Source: CAZQKL01 sp964593895 [NCBI: uncultured bacterium]
GTDB taxonomy: Bacteria; DYJV01
Direction of reading: 5' to 3'
Length of the DNA stretch: 14,023 nucleotides
Assembly: GCA_964593895.1 (NCBI GenBank)
Contig: CAZQKL010000054.1
Location: forward strand, 1-14,023
The position numbers and the translations under genes were made by a program. Under the pieces are notes generated by a model. The model worked only from the letters and a program-made list of their open reading frames with translations. It ran no database searches and had not been told where the DNA came from. This document shows, piece by piece, positions 1 through 6,846 of the stretch. Numbering within the stretch: the first letter of the stretch is position 1; every line of letters begins with the position of its first letter.

Positions 1-2
1 CT

Positions 3-686
3 TGGAGTGTTCTATTTGTTTTAAAAATAAAAAAAATTTCTACTTTGTGGAATGATAAATTTTTAAAATTTAATATAATCTGGTTTTTTACTGTGTTTAT
101 TTTTTTTTCAATTGCAAAATCAAAACTTATCTCATATATTTTAATTTTAAGTGTTCCATTTTCAGTTATTTTATCAAAATTTGTTGAAAATTTGGAAATT
201 CTCAATAAAAAACTTTTAGTTACTATTTTTCTGTTTTTTTTTCCATCTCTAATCATCTATTTAGTAACAATAAAAGAATTTAAATTAAATTTTTTAATTT
301 TGCCATACTTGATTTTAACAGGATTTTTATTAAATAAATCAGAAAATTTATCTTTGGCAATCATTTCATTTTTAACAGGAATTTTTCTATTTGCAGGCCA
401 ATTTATAACAGATTTAAAATTTGAAAAATTTCTTGAAAATTTAAAAATTAAAAATGGCAAAATAGTTGTGTTCAGAAAAAGATTTACAGGAACAGCTTTT
501 TATCTGGGAAATTATTTAAAAGTTGATACAAAGGATGAGCTTAAAAAAATTAAAAAATTTCCAATCTATCTAATAACAACAAAGAAAAATTTGAATTTTT
601 ATTTAAAAAATATAAATTACAAAATTGTTAAAGAGACAAAAGGTAGAATTTTTATAAAAATTGAAAATGTTAATTGCATCAGATAA
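3..686 (+). CDS. Membrane glycosyltransferase, ArnT/PMT-like (GT39/GT83 type), C-terminal part; 5' end outside window
   Basis: The reading frame is open to the left edge (first full codon at 3), so the gene starts outside the window. A TTG at 45 is only an internal codon. Several hydrophobic segments are followed by a soluble tail. The stretch with residues FFSIAKSKLISYIL (about codons 33-46 of the visible frame) resembles the 'SKSKLptYlLP' segment of ArnT/dolichyl-P-mannose-type transferases, and the tail with RFTGTAFYLGNYLKVDT resembles their periplasmic C-terminal domain. Such enzymes move a sugar from a polyprenyl-phosphate carrier to lipid A, glycan or protein on the outer face of the inner membrane. 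Acceptor and donor cannot be told from this fragment. The last 20 bases overlap the following kinase-like gene, which suggests a shared envelope role. The family call is fairly secure; the exact substrate is unknown. Confidence 0.65.
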   Translation, partial: WSVLFVLKIKKISTLWNDKFLKFNIIWFFTVFIFFSIAKSKLISYILILSVPFSVILSKFVENLEILNKKLLVTIFLFFFPSLIIYLVTIKEFKLNFLILPYLILTGFLLNKSENLSLAIISFLTGIFLFAGQFITDLKFEKFLENLKIKNGKIVVFRKRFTGTAFYLGNYLKVDTKDELKKIKKFPIYLITTKKNLNFYLKNINYKIVKETKGRIFIKIENVNCIR

Positions 687-1245
687 GTTGGACAAAAAAA
701 GATTATTTGAGATTATAGAGGAAATAAAACATGAAATAACCGCTAATAGAAAAGATTTTTTTTCTGAAAAAGATGAAATTTTTTTTAAGGTTTTTTTTTA
801 TCCCTCTAAATTTAAAAGAGTTTTCAGAAGTAAAGGTCTTTACAGTCTTTTAATCTATTTTGTTCTTAAACATAAAAAAATTAATATTCCAGAATTCTTA
901 TTCTATTATTCTTTTAAAAATTTTGAAATTTTTGCATATAAAAAAGTTGAAGGAGTAGAAGTTATAGAATTTTTAAGGCAGAAACATTCTAAAAAGGATG
1001 TGGAAAAATTCATATTGGATTTTAAAAATTTTTTAAAAAGTTTTTTCAAAATAAATATTTATCACAAAGATTTTGACCCAACAAATATAATTTACTCATC
1101 TAAAAAGGAGTTTTATATAATTGATTTTGAGGCAATAGTTCCATTTTCATTTTCAAACAAAAAAGTTAAAATGTTACAGAAACTTAACAGATTTTTTATC
1201 TCAAGTTTTGGATTTTCTATTGACAAAAAAGATGTTTTAAAGTAA
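667..1245 (+). CDS. Small Kdo/WaaP-like (lipopolysaccharide kinase family) protein kinase-fold enzyme
   Basis: The 192-aa product carries a kinase catalytic loop, HKDFDPTNII (about residues 133-142, with Asp135 and Asn140), followed by YIIDFE (about 150-155), the metal-binding DFG equivalent. This H-x-D-x4-N ... IDF arrangement is typical of the Kdo kinase/WaaP (LPS core heptose or Kdo kinase) family and of related aminoglycoside-phosphotransferase-like folds. The N-terminal region with a lysine in EIFFKVF (about 37-43) could be the ATP-lobe lysine. I chose ATG 667 over TTG 661 as the better start codon; neither has a good Shine-Dalgarno, and the start overlaps the upstream glycosyltransferase by 20 bases. 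At 192 aa it is shorter than typical WaaP (over 230 aa), so the fold is minimal. Tandem stops TAA TAA end it. Phosphorylation of an LPS sugar is inferred, not shown. The gene contains three long T runs close together (756-799). Confidence 0.55.
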   Translation: MLIASDKLDKKRLFEIIEEIKHEITANRKDFFSEKDEIFFKVFFYPSKFKRVFRSKGLYSLLIYFVLKHKKINIPEFLFYYSFKNFEIFAYKKVEGVEVIEFLRQKHSKKDVEKFILDFKNFLKSFFKINIYHKDFDPTNIIYSSKKEFYIIDFEAIVPFSFSNKKVKMLQKLNRFFISSFGFSIDKKDVLK

Positions 1246-1249
1246 TAAT
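1220..1249 (+). promoter_or_regulatory. Sigma70-type promoter for the TAXI TRAP transporter operon
   Basis: A perfect -35 TTGACA lies at 1220-1225, followed by an 18-base spacer and AATAAT (1244-1249; 5 of 6 matches to TATAAT). A transcript would start near 1256, giving a leader of about 20 bases that contains the strong AAAGGAGG ribosome site of the binding-protein gene. The promoter overlaps the 3' end and stop codons of the kinase gene. The region is AT-rich, so chance -10 matches are common, but a full -35 at proper spacing just before a gene with a strong ribosome site is convincing. Confidence 0.55.
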
Positions 1250-1260
1250 GTATACAAAAA

Positions 1261-1268
1261 AAAGGAGG
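1261..1268 (+). promoter_or_regulatory. Strong Shine-Dalgarno of TAXI binding protein gene
   Basis: AAAGGAGG is followed by 8 bases and then ATG 1277. It is one of the best ribosome sites in the window, as expected for an abundant periplasmic binding protein. Confidence 0.8.
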
Positions 1269-1276
1269 TAAAAAGT

Positions 1277-2272
1277 ATGAAAAAATTTACTGCAATTTTA
1301 TTAAGTTTAATTTTTTTATTTTCAGTTAATGTTTTTGCAAAGAGAATTAGAATAATCTTTGCAACTGGTGGAATTGGTGGAGTTTATTTGTATTATGGAA
1401 CTCAAGTTGCTGCAATTATTACTGCAAACACACCTTATCAGGCTACAGCGATTCAAACAGCTGCATCAATTGACAATAATTTACTTTTAAGAGACAAAAC
1501 AAATCCAAAAAAAGGAATTTATTTCTGTGCATTGTCTTTGCCAGATTCAGCATATGTCGCATACACAGGAAAACATCCAAAATTTAAGAAAAAACCTGCT
1601 CCATCAAGAATTTTGTGGATGATGTATTCAAATGCATTACAAATTGTTACAACAGAAAATTCAGGAATAAAAGAAGTAAAGGACCTTGTTGGTAAAAGAG
1701 TTTCAACAGGAGCACCAGGTTCAGGAACAGAATTTACAGCTTTACTTGTATTAAAAGCTGCTGGAGTTGATCCTCACAGTTTTAAAAAATGGGAAAAATT
1801 AGGTGCAAAAGAATCAGCTGAAGCTCTTGCAAATGGAACAATAGATGCATATTTCTGGTCAGGTGGCGTTCCAACAGGTTCAATTGTTGAACTTGCAACA
1901 ACATTAAAAAGAAAAGGAACTAATGTCGCATTTGTAAGAATTCCAAAAGATAGTAAAATTGTAAAATATTTTAATGAGAAATTTCCCGGTCTTGCAGCTC
2001 CAGGAGTTATTCCAAAGGAAGCTTATGGAACAAAAGAAGATACACCAACATTAACATTCTGGAATAGAGTTCTTGCACCAGCTTGCATGCCTGAAAAAAT
2101 GGCTTATGATATTGTGAAAGCTGTTTTTACCCATTTAGATCAGCTTCATAGAGCCATAAAACCTGCAAAAGCAACAACAGTGGAAAACACTGTAAAGTTT
2201 ATAGGTAAAACTACAATTCCATTCCATCCAGGAGCTATTAAATACTTTAAAGAAATTGGTGCTATAAAATAG
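1277..2272 (+). CDS. TAXI family TRAP transporter solute-binding protein
   Basis: The 331-aa product is the periplasmic substrate-binding component of a tripartite ATP-independent periplasmic (TRAP) transporter of the TAXI subfamily. Residues 1-21 form a Sec signal peptide: Lys-Lys, a hydrophobic core, then VFA before the likely cleavage. The mature start has the TAXI-type glycine motif ATGGIGGVYLYYG (about 29-41) and a TAASIDNNLLL segment (about 61-71). Later, GKRVSTGAPGSGTEFTA matches the conserved family segment, as does the SGG followed by PTGS. The start is set by AAAGGAGG at 1261 and a consensus promoter at 1220-1249. The gene touches the DUF1850-like gene (TAGTG overlap) and is followed by the fused permease, so all parts of the transporter are present. 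TAXI proteins often bind glutamate or other carboxylates; the ligand here is unknown. Confidence 0.92.
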   Translation: MKKFTAILLSLIFLFSVNVFAKRIRIIFATGGIGGVYLYYGTQVAAIITANTPYQATAIQTAASIDNNLLLRDKTNPKKGIYFCALSLPDSAYVAYTGKHPKFKKKPAPSRILWMMYSNALQIVTTENSGIKEVKDLVGKRVSTGAPGSGTEFTALLVLKAAGVDPHSFKKWEKLGAKESAEALANGTIDAYFWSGGVPTGSIVELATTLKRKGTNVAFVRIPKDSKIVKYFNEKFPGLAAPGVIPKEAYGTKEDTPTLTFWNRVLAPACMPEKMAYDIVKAVFTHLDQLHRAIKPAKATTVENTVKFIGKTTIPFHPGAIKYFKEIGAIK

Positions 2273-2685
2273 TGAAAAAAGGTGGTTTAAAAATATCAAT
2301 AGTAGGGAAGGGGATTTTAGTTCTCCTTCCCATTTTATTTTTTTTTGTTAAAATCGTAAAAATTAACGGGAAATACATAATTTGCTCTCCATTAAATTCA
2401 AAAGGAGAAGCTGATTTTATTAATTCAGTTACATCTGCTCCTGTAAAGATTTTTTTTAAAATCAAAAATGGATTTACAGATTTTAAAATGATAACAGATG
2501 AAAAAACAGAAAATTATTACACATCAGGATTATATTCAATTAATGGAAAACTTAAAAAAGAAGAAAAAAGAGATTTATCTTTCTGTTCAATAAAAGGAAT
2601 TAATGTTAAAATTTGTGGCAAAATTTTTATAGTAAAAAATAATTGCCTTTTTATGGAGGTAATATGGCCACCAGAAAGTTTTTAG
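2272..2685 (+). CDS. DUF1850-like membrane-anchored protein of the TAXI TRAP operon
   Basis: The 137-aa product has one hydrophobic segment (about residues 13-30, a signal anchor or uncleaved signal) and then a beta-rich domain. The sequence ADFINSVTSAPVKIFFKI (about 47-64) resembles the 'Y-x-HSV-x-x-x-P-V-x-E-x-F' pattern of DUF1850, although the usual His and Glu are replaced by Asn and Lys. DUF1850 genes are typically found between or beside TAXI binding protein and fused permease genes, as here. The GTG start shares one base with the preceding stop (TAGTG), implying translational coupling. Its 3' end overlaps the permease start by 22 bases. Function is unknown; a periplasmic accessory role in transport is inferred only from the neighbours. 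The assignment rests on a weak motif plus strong context. Confidence 0.6.
   Translation: MKKGGLKISIVGKGILVLLPILFFFVKIVKINGKYIICSPLNSKGEADFINSVTSAPVKIFFKIKNGFTDFKMITDEKTENYYTSGLYSINGKLKKEEKRDLSFCSIKGINVKICGKIFIVKNNCLFMEVIWPPESF
2655..2660 (+). promoter_or_regulatory. Shine-Dalgarno deciding the permease start
   Basis: GGAGGT lies 3 bases before ATG 2664, inside the end of the DUF1850-like gene. It argues against the in-frame TTG at 2643, which has no ribosome site. Confidence 0.6.
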
Positions 2686-4751
2686 ATAAAGCAATATTTG
2701 TAATTTTACTAATTGCAACTTTGTATCATATCTATCTTGTTATCCATCCATTTACTCCATGGTCAACCTATCATATTTCAATTTTAAAATTAACTCAGGT
2801 TAAAAGAGCGGTTCATGTGTTTTTTCTTCTTCTTGCTGGTTTTTTAATTGTATTTAGAAATGGAAATGAAAATAACAAGGTTACCTTTGGAGGAATTTTA
2901 TTCTTTTTAATTTCCATTGTTCCACTTTATGCTTTTTTTCAACTTGATTTAGAGTTGAAATACAAAATATTTGCTTTAATATTCTGGATTTCAGCATTAT
3001 TTCCAATAATTTTCCCCAAAAAGGGTCATTTTTTTAATCTTATTTCAGCATTATTAATTTTTTTGCCTACAATTTATTTAATTGTAAATTTTAATTCTCT
3101 CATCTACAGGTCAATTTCTCCAGAGCCCTGGGATTTGGTAATGGCTTTTGGAGAAACTTTCTTAGTGCTTGGATTAACCTATCGTTCAGTTGGTTCAGTT
3201 TTACCAATTTTAGTTGTTTTATTTATAATTTACAATGTTTATGGAAATTATATTCCTGGAACATTTGCAGGACCAGGATTTGATATTGATATGCTTTTAG
3301 GAAAACTTTATTGCGAAACAGAAGCAGGTCTTTTTGGAGTTATAACAGGTGTTTCATTAAAATATCTTGTTTATTTTACAACTTTAGGTGCTATAATATC
3401 TTCTTTAGGATTTGGAAAAATTATATCAAATATTGCGTTATCAATTGTTGGAAAAAGTCCAGCTTCTCCAGGAAGAACCTCAAGTATTTTAGGTGTATTT
3501 ATGGGGCTTTTTTCAGGCTCAGGAGCAGCTGATACACAATTTGTTGCTACAATTACAAAAGATTTATACGAAAGAGCAAAATATGATAAATTAATAGCTG
3601 CTGGAATTGCTGCAACTGTAGGTTCTATTGCATATATTACTCCACCAATTATGGGAAGTATCTCATTTATTATGGTTGAAATTCTTTCAATTCCTTATAC
3701 CTCAATTATAATTATGGCAATTTTACCAATGATTATGTATCTTTTAGGAATTTGGATTTATAATGAATTTTATGTAAAAAGAGAAAAACTTAAACCAATT
3801 GAAGTTTCAAAAAAAGTTAATAAAACTTATGCAATTAAGAACAGTTTTGTTTTTCTTCCAATAATTTTAATTATTATCTTAATTTACAGAGGATTTGCTA
3901 TAAATGTTTCTGTTGTTTCTGCAATAATTCTGTTTATCATTTTAGCATATGTTTCTAATGAATTAAGACCAAAATTTTATCAATTACTTGATGGACTTGC
4001 TAATGGTTTCAAAAGCTTAATTCATATTGGAGTTGCTGTTTGTTCAGCAAATATTGTAATGACAATAATGGTTACAACAGGTCTTGCTGCGAAATTTTCA
4101 TTGTTTTTATCACAACTATCACATGGGCATCTATTTTGGGCAATAATTTTTACAGCAATTTTTAGTTTAATACTTGGAATGGGAGTTCCACCTGTTGCAA
4201 CCTATGTTTTAACTTCAGCATTAACAGCTCCTGCAATCCAGAAACTTGCAATTGAAGCAGGAATTCCATCGCACGCAGCTTTACTTGCAACACATATGTT
4301 CCTATTTTATTATGCAGTTTTAGCTGAAGTAACTCCTCCAGTTGGATTATCTGTTTATGCAGTAAGTTCAGTTTTTGAGACAAATCCAATTAGAACAGGT
4401 ATTTATGCAGCACTTGTGGCACTTCCAAAATATTTAATCGGGCTTTCTTTTATCTGTTCAATGTATGGAACTGCAATATTGATTTTGCCAATAATTGAAA
4501 ATTTCTCAGTATCAAAAGCAGTTTTAATTATTGGTTCAAAAATATTTTTTACTATATTTGCAATTATTTTCCTAAATTGTGCTTCTGTTGGTTATTCATA
4601 TAGAGCTTTTTTAAAAATTGAGAGAATAATTTTAGGTTTATGCAGTTTATTACTATTTTATCCCCATTTAAAATTGAATATTGTTGCATTTTTAGTTGGA
4701 TTTATTGTATATTATTATAAAAAATTTTTCAAAAAAGAGAGGATAGTATGA
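2664..4751 (+). CDS. TRAP transporter fused small/large permease subunit, TAXI type
   Basis: The 695-aa multispanning inner-membrane protein is the sodium- or proton-coupled permease of the TAXI TRAP system. It fuses the 4-helix small subunit-like region (N-terminal about 200 residues) to the DctM-like large subunit. Conserved DctM features are visible: GLFSGSGAADTQF (about 281-293), ITPPIMGS (about 325-332) and GMGVPPVAT (about 505-513), followed by EVTPPVGLS in the second repeat. The paired PP motifs reflect the inverted repeat of the family. Length fits the family (roughly 600-850 aa), toward the compact end. The start at ATG 2664 is chosen because GGAGGT precedes it. The stop overlaps the start of the pncC-like gene in ATGA, so the two are probably translationally coupled. 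The substrate cannot be told. Confidence 0.93.
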   Translation: MATRKFLDKAIFVILLIATLYHIYLVIHPFTPWSTYHISILKLTQVKRAVHVFFLLLAGFLIVFRNGNENNKVTFGGILFFLISIVPLYAFFQLDLELKYKIFALIFWISALFPIIFPKKGHFFNLISALLIFLPTIYLIVNFNSLIYRSISPEPWDLVMAFGETFLVLGLTYRSVGSVLPILVVLFIIYNVYGNYIPGTFAGPGFDIDMLLGKLYCETEAGLFGVITGVSLKYLVYFTTLGAIISSLGFGKIISNIALSIVGKSPASPGRTSSILGVFMGLFSGSGAADTQFVATITKDLYERAKYDKLIAAGIAATVGSIAYITPPIMGSISFIMVEILSIPYTSIIIMAILPMIMYLLGIWIYNEFYVKREKLKPIEVSKKVNKTYAIKNSFVFLPIILIIILIYRGFAINVSVVSAIILFIILAYVSNELRPKFYQLLDGLANGFKSLIHIGVAVCSANIVMTIMVTTGLAAKFSLFLSQLSHGHLFWAIIFTAIFSLILGMGVPPVATYVLTSALTAPAIQKLAIEAGIPSHAALLATHMFLFYYAVLAEVTPPVGLSVYAVSSVFETNPIRTGIYAALVALPKYLIGLSFICSMYGTAILILPIIENFSVSKAVLIIGSKIFFTIFAIIFLNCASVGYSYRAFLKIERIILGLCSLLLFYPHLKLNIVAFLVGFIVYYYKKFFKKERIV

Positions 4752-5239
4752 AACTATTTGATGACTTTTATTTTCTCGTAGAAGAATTAAAAACAATACT
4801 TGATAGAGAAAAATTAAAGTTATCTACAGCTGAATCTTGCACAGGTGGACTTTTGGGAGCTATTCTGACTTCAATTCCAGGAAGTTCTACTTTTTTTGAA
4901 GGCTCTCTTGTGACTTACTCAAACTATCAAAAAATAAATATTTTAAAAGTTAAAGAAGAAATTTTAAAAGAATTTGGAGCGGTTAGTGAAGAGTGTGCTT
5001 ATGAGATGGCAAAAAATTTAAAAAAGTTAACAAATTCTGATATAGCTATATCTGTTACTGGAATTGCAGGACCAGAAGGTGGAACTCCAGATAAACCTGT
5101 TGGAACTGTTTTTTCAACTATAATTATAAAAGATATGGAAAAAACATTTAAATTTAACTTTTCAGGCCATAGAAATTTAATAAGAGTTATGACAGTTCAG
5201 GCGGTTTTGGAAAATTTACTTGAATTATTAAAAAAATGA
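4748..5239 (+). CDS. pncC: Nicotinamide-nucleotide amidohydrolase PncC (stand-alone CinA C-terminal domain)
   Basis: The 163-aa product is a complete CinA C-terminal domain without the N-terminal MocF/COG1058 domain. Family members hydrolyse nicotinamide mononucleotide to nicotinate mononucleotide and ammonia, recycling the NMN released by NAD-dependent DNA ligase in the cytoplasm. Visible motifs are TAESCTGG (27-34, catalytic Ser30), VTYSNYQK (55-62, Tyr57 and Lys62 of the active site) and GIAGPEGGTPDKPVGTV (105-121). The ATG overlaps the permease stop by 4 bases (ATGA) and GAGAGGA precedes it. Its own TGA overlaps the thpR start in the same way. In many bacteria cinA lies next to thpR, which supports both calls. 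Linkage to a TRAP transporter may be mere co-transcription. Confidence 0.93.
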   Translation: MKLFDDFYFLVEELKTILDREKLKLSTAESCTGGLLGAILTSIPGSSTFFEGSLVTYSNYQKINILKVKEEILKEFGAVSEECAYEMAKNLKKLTNSDIAISVTGIAGPEGGTPDKPVGTVFSTIIIKDMEKTFKFNFSGHRNLIRVMTVQAVLENLLELLKK

Positions 5240-5805
5240 AAAAAAGACTATTTATTGCGATAAAGATAGAGCTTAATGAGAGAAATAGAAAATTTATTAA
5301 AAATTTAAAAAGCAAATTTGGAAATGAAAAAATAAAGTGGGTAGAATTTGATAATATCCATTTGACTTTAAAATTTCTCGGAGAAACTGATGTTAATCTT
5401 ATTCCTTCAATAAAAAATGCTTTAAAAAATGTGGTTGCAAAATTTCCAGAATTTTCAATTAATTTAAAAGGCCTTGGGATTTTTAAAAATTTTTCAAATC
5501 CAAGAGTATTATGGATTGGTCTTGAAAAAAGTGAAATTTTAAAGGAGATTTTTAATGAAATAGAAAATTCTATGGAATTAATTGGATTTAAAAAAGAAAA
5601 TAGAGACTTCAATCCTCATGTTACACTTGCAAGGATAAAAAGAATAAATAACTTAAAAGCATTTGTAAAACTAATTCTTGATGAAGCAAAAAAAGAATTT
5701 CAGGAGATTAAAGTAAAAGAGTTAATTTTAATGGAAAGTATTTTAAGAAAAGAAGGTCCAAAATATATTGAGCTTGAAAAATTTGCTTTACTTCAAAATT
5801 CTTAA
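5236..5805 (+). CDS. thpR: RNA 2',3'-cyclic phosphodiesterase / 2'-5' RNA ligase-like 2H protein ThpR
   Basis: The 189-aa product has both catalytic H-x-T-x motifs of the 2H phosphoesterase superfamily: HLTL (42-45, followed by KFLGE) and HVTL (128-131, followed by AR). The spacing and the opening RLFIAIK strand match the ThpR/LigT family, which hydrolyses 2',3'-cyclic phosphate RNA ends and can join tRNA halves through 2'-5' bonds. The start ATG overlaps the pncC stop (ATGA). It is the last gene of the plus-strand run. Its final 18 bases overlap the 3' end of rseP on the other strand, with no terminator visible. Length is typical (about 180-190 aa). Confidence 0.92.
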   Translation: MKKRLFIAIKIELNERNRKFIKNLKSKFGNEKIKWVEFDNIHLTLKFLGETDVNLIPSIKNALKNVVAKFPEFSINLKGLGIFKNFSNPRVLWIGLEKSEILKEIFNEIENSMELIGFKKENRDFNPHVTLARIKRINNLKAFVKLILDEAKKEFQEIKVKELILMESILRKEGPKYIELEKFALLQNS

Positions 5806-6846
5806 AATATCATTGTAAAAAACAAAAATCATAAGTGCAATAAGAATTGAAAATCCTATTTTTTGTATTAATTCCATCTTTTTTACATCAAATTCTCTTC
5901 CTCGTATTCTTTCAATAATTATCAACATAATTCTTCCACCATCAAGCAAAGGAAAGGGAATTAAATTTAAAACACCAAGATTAACACTTATTACTCCAAG
6001 GAAATATAAAAAATTAAAAACACCATGTTTAGCTTCCTGACCAGCTAATTTTCCAATAAGTATTGGACCTCCAAGTGAACTTAATGGTATTACTTTTTCA
6101 ATTAATTTTATAATGCTTAAATATGTTAATTTTATCCATTTTATGGTTTCAATTAGTCCGAATTCTAAAGTTTTATAAAATGGAATTTTCACAATTTTTA
6201 CTTTTGTGGTATCTGCTACAATTCCAATAAAATATCTTTCCTTTTGTTCTCCAAAAATATTTTTATAAGTTTTTTTAACTGGTTTTAATGAAAAGTTTAT
6301 TATTTTACCATCTCTTAAAATTGATATTTTCAATATTTTACCTTTTGATGCTGAAACTATCTTTGAAATATCACTCCATTTTTCAATCTTTCTATTATTT
6401 ATTGCAATAATTTTGTCTCCTTTTTTTATTCCAACTTTGTATGCTGGCATATTTTTTTGAACTTCACCTACATACGGTTCTATAATTCCTATTCCTTTAA
6501 CAAAAACAAAAGAAAAAACCACAACTGCAAATAAAAAGTTAAATAAGGGCCCTCCAAGAATTATTAAAATTTTTTGAAAAGTTGATTTATTCTGGAAGGA
6601 ATATTTTTGGAGATTATCTGGTATTTCTTCCTCTTCTTCTCCAAGAAGCTTCACATACCCTCCAAATGGAATTAATGAAATTTTATATTCAGTTTCTTTT
6701 CTTTTAAAAGAATATAACTTTGGACCAAAACCAAGTGAAAATTCCCATACATAAACATTAAAAAGTTTTGCCATTATAAAATGACCAAATTCGTGAACAA
6801 ATATTAATACTGCTAATACAATTATTGTTGAGGTTATATAAATCAT
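5788..6846 (-). CDS. rseP: RseP family site-2 zinc metalloprotease
   Basis: The 352-aa intramembrane protease cleaves membrane-anchored regulators such as anti-sigma factors, and remnant signal peptides, in the inner membrane. HEFGH (18-22) in the first membrane helix gives two zinc ligands and the catalytic Glu. FGGYVKLLGE (61-70) is the conserved membrane-associated beta-loop segment. One PDZ domain spans about 125-190 (KKGDKIIAINN at 141-151), and NLIPFPLLDGGR (294-305) holds the LDG motif with the third zinc ligand. One PDZ rather than the two of E. coli RseP is usual outside Proteobacteria. The start ATG overlaps the dxr stop (ATGA). It closes the minus-strand cluster and runs into the 3' end of thpR. 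No RseA or sigma-E partner is in the window, so its substrate is unknown. Confidence 0.95.
   Translation of the reverse strand: MIYITSTIIVLAVLIFVHEFGHFIMAKLFNVYVWEFSLGFGPKLYSFKRKETEYKISLIPFGGYVKLLGEEEEEIPDNLQKYSFQNKSTFQKILIILGGPLFNFLFAVVVFSFVFVKGIGIIEPYVGEVQKNMPAYKVGIKKGDKIIAINNRKIEKWSDISKIVSASKGKILKISILRDGKIINFSLKPVKKTYKNIFGEQKERYFIGIVADTTKVKIVKIPFYKTLEFGLIETIKWIKLTYLSIIKLIEKVIPLSSLGGPILIGKLAGQEAKHGVFNFLYFLGVISVNLGVLNLIPFPLLDGGRIMLIIIERIRGREFDVKKMELIQKIGFSILIALMIFVFYNDILRILK

Noticed and set aside
45-47. TTG at 45 as start of the first gene
   Set aside because: The frame is open upstream to the window edge and the protein is clearly the C-terminal part of a larger membrane enzyme.
2643-2645. 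TTG start of the fused permease
   Set aside because: No ribosome site; ATG 2664 has GGAGGT directly upstream.
5187-5612. 141-aa minus-strand open frame opposite pncC/thpR
   Set aside because: Shadow of two well-recognised genes; no motif, no ribosome site, composition typical of antisense of AT-rich code.
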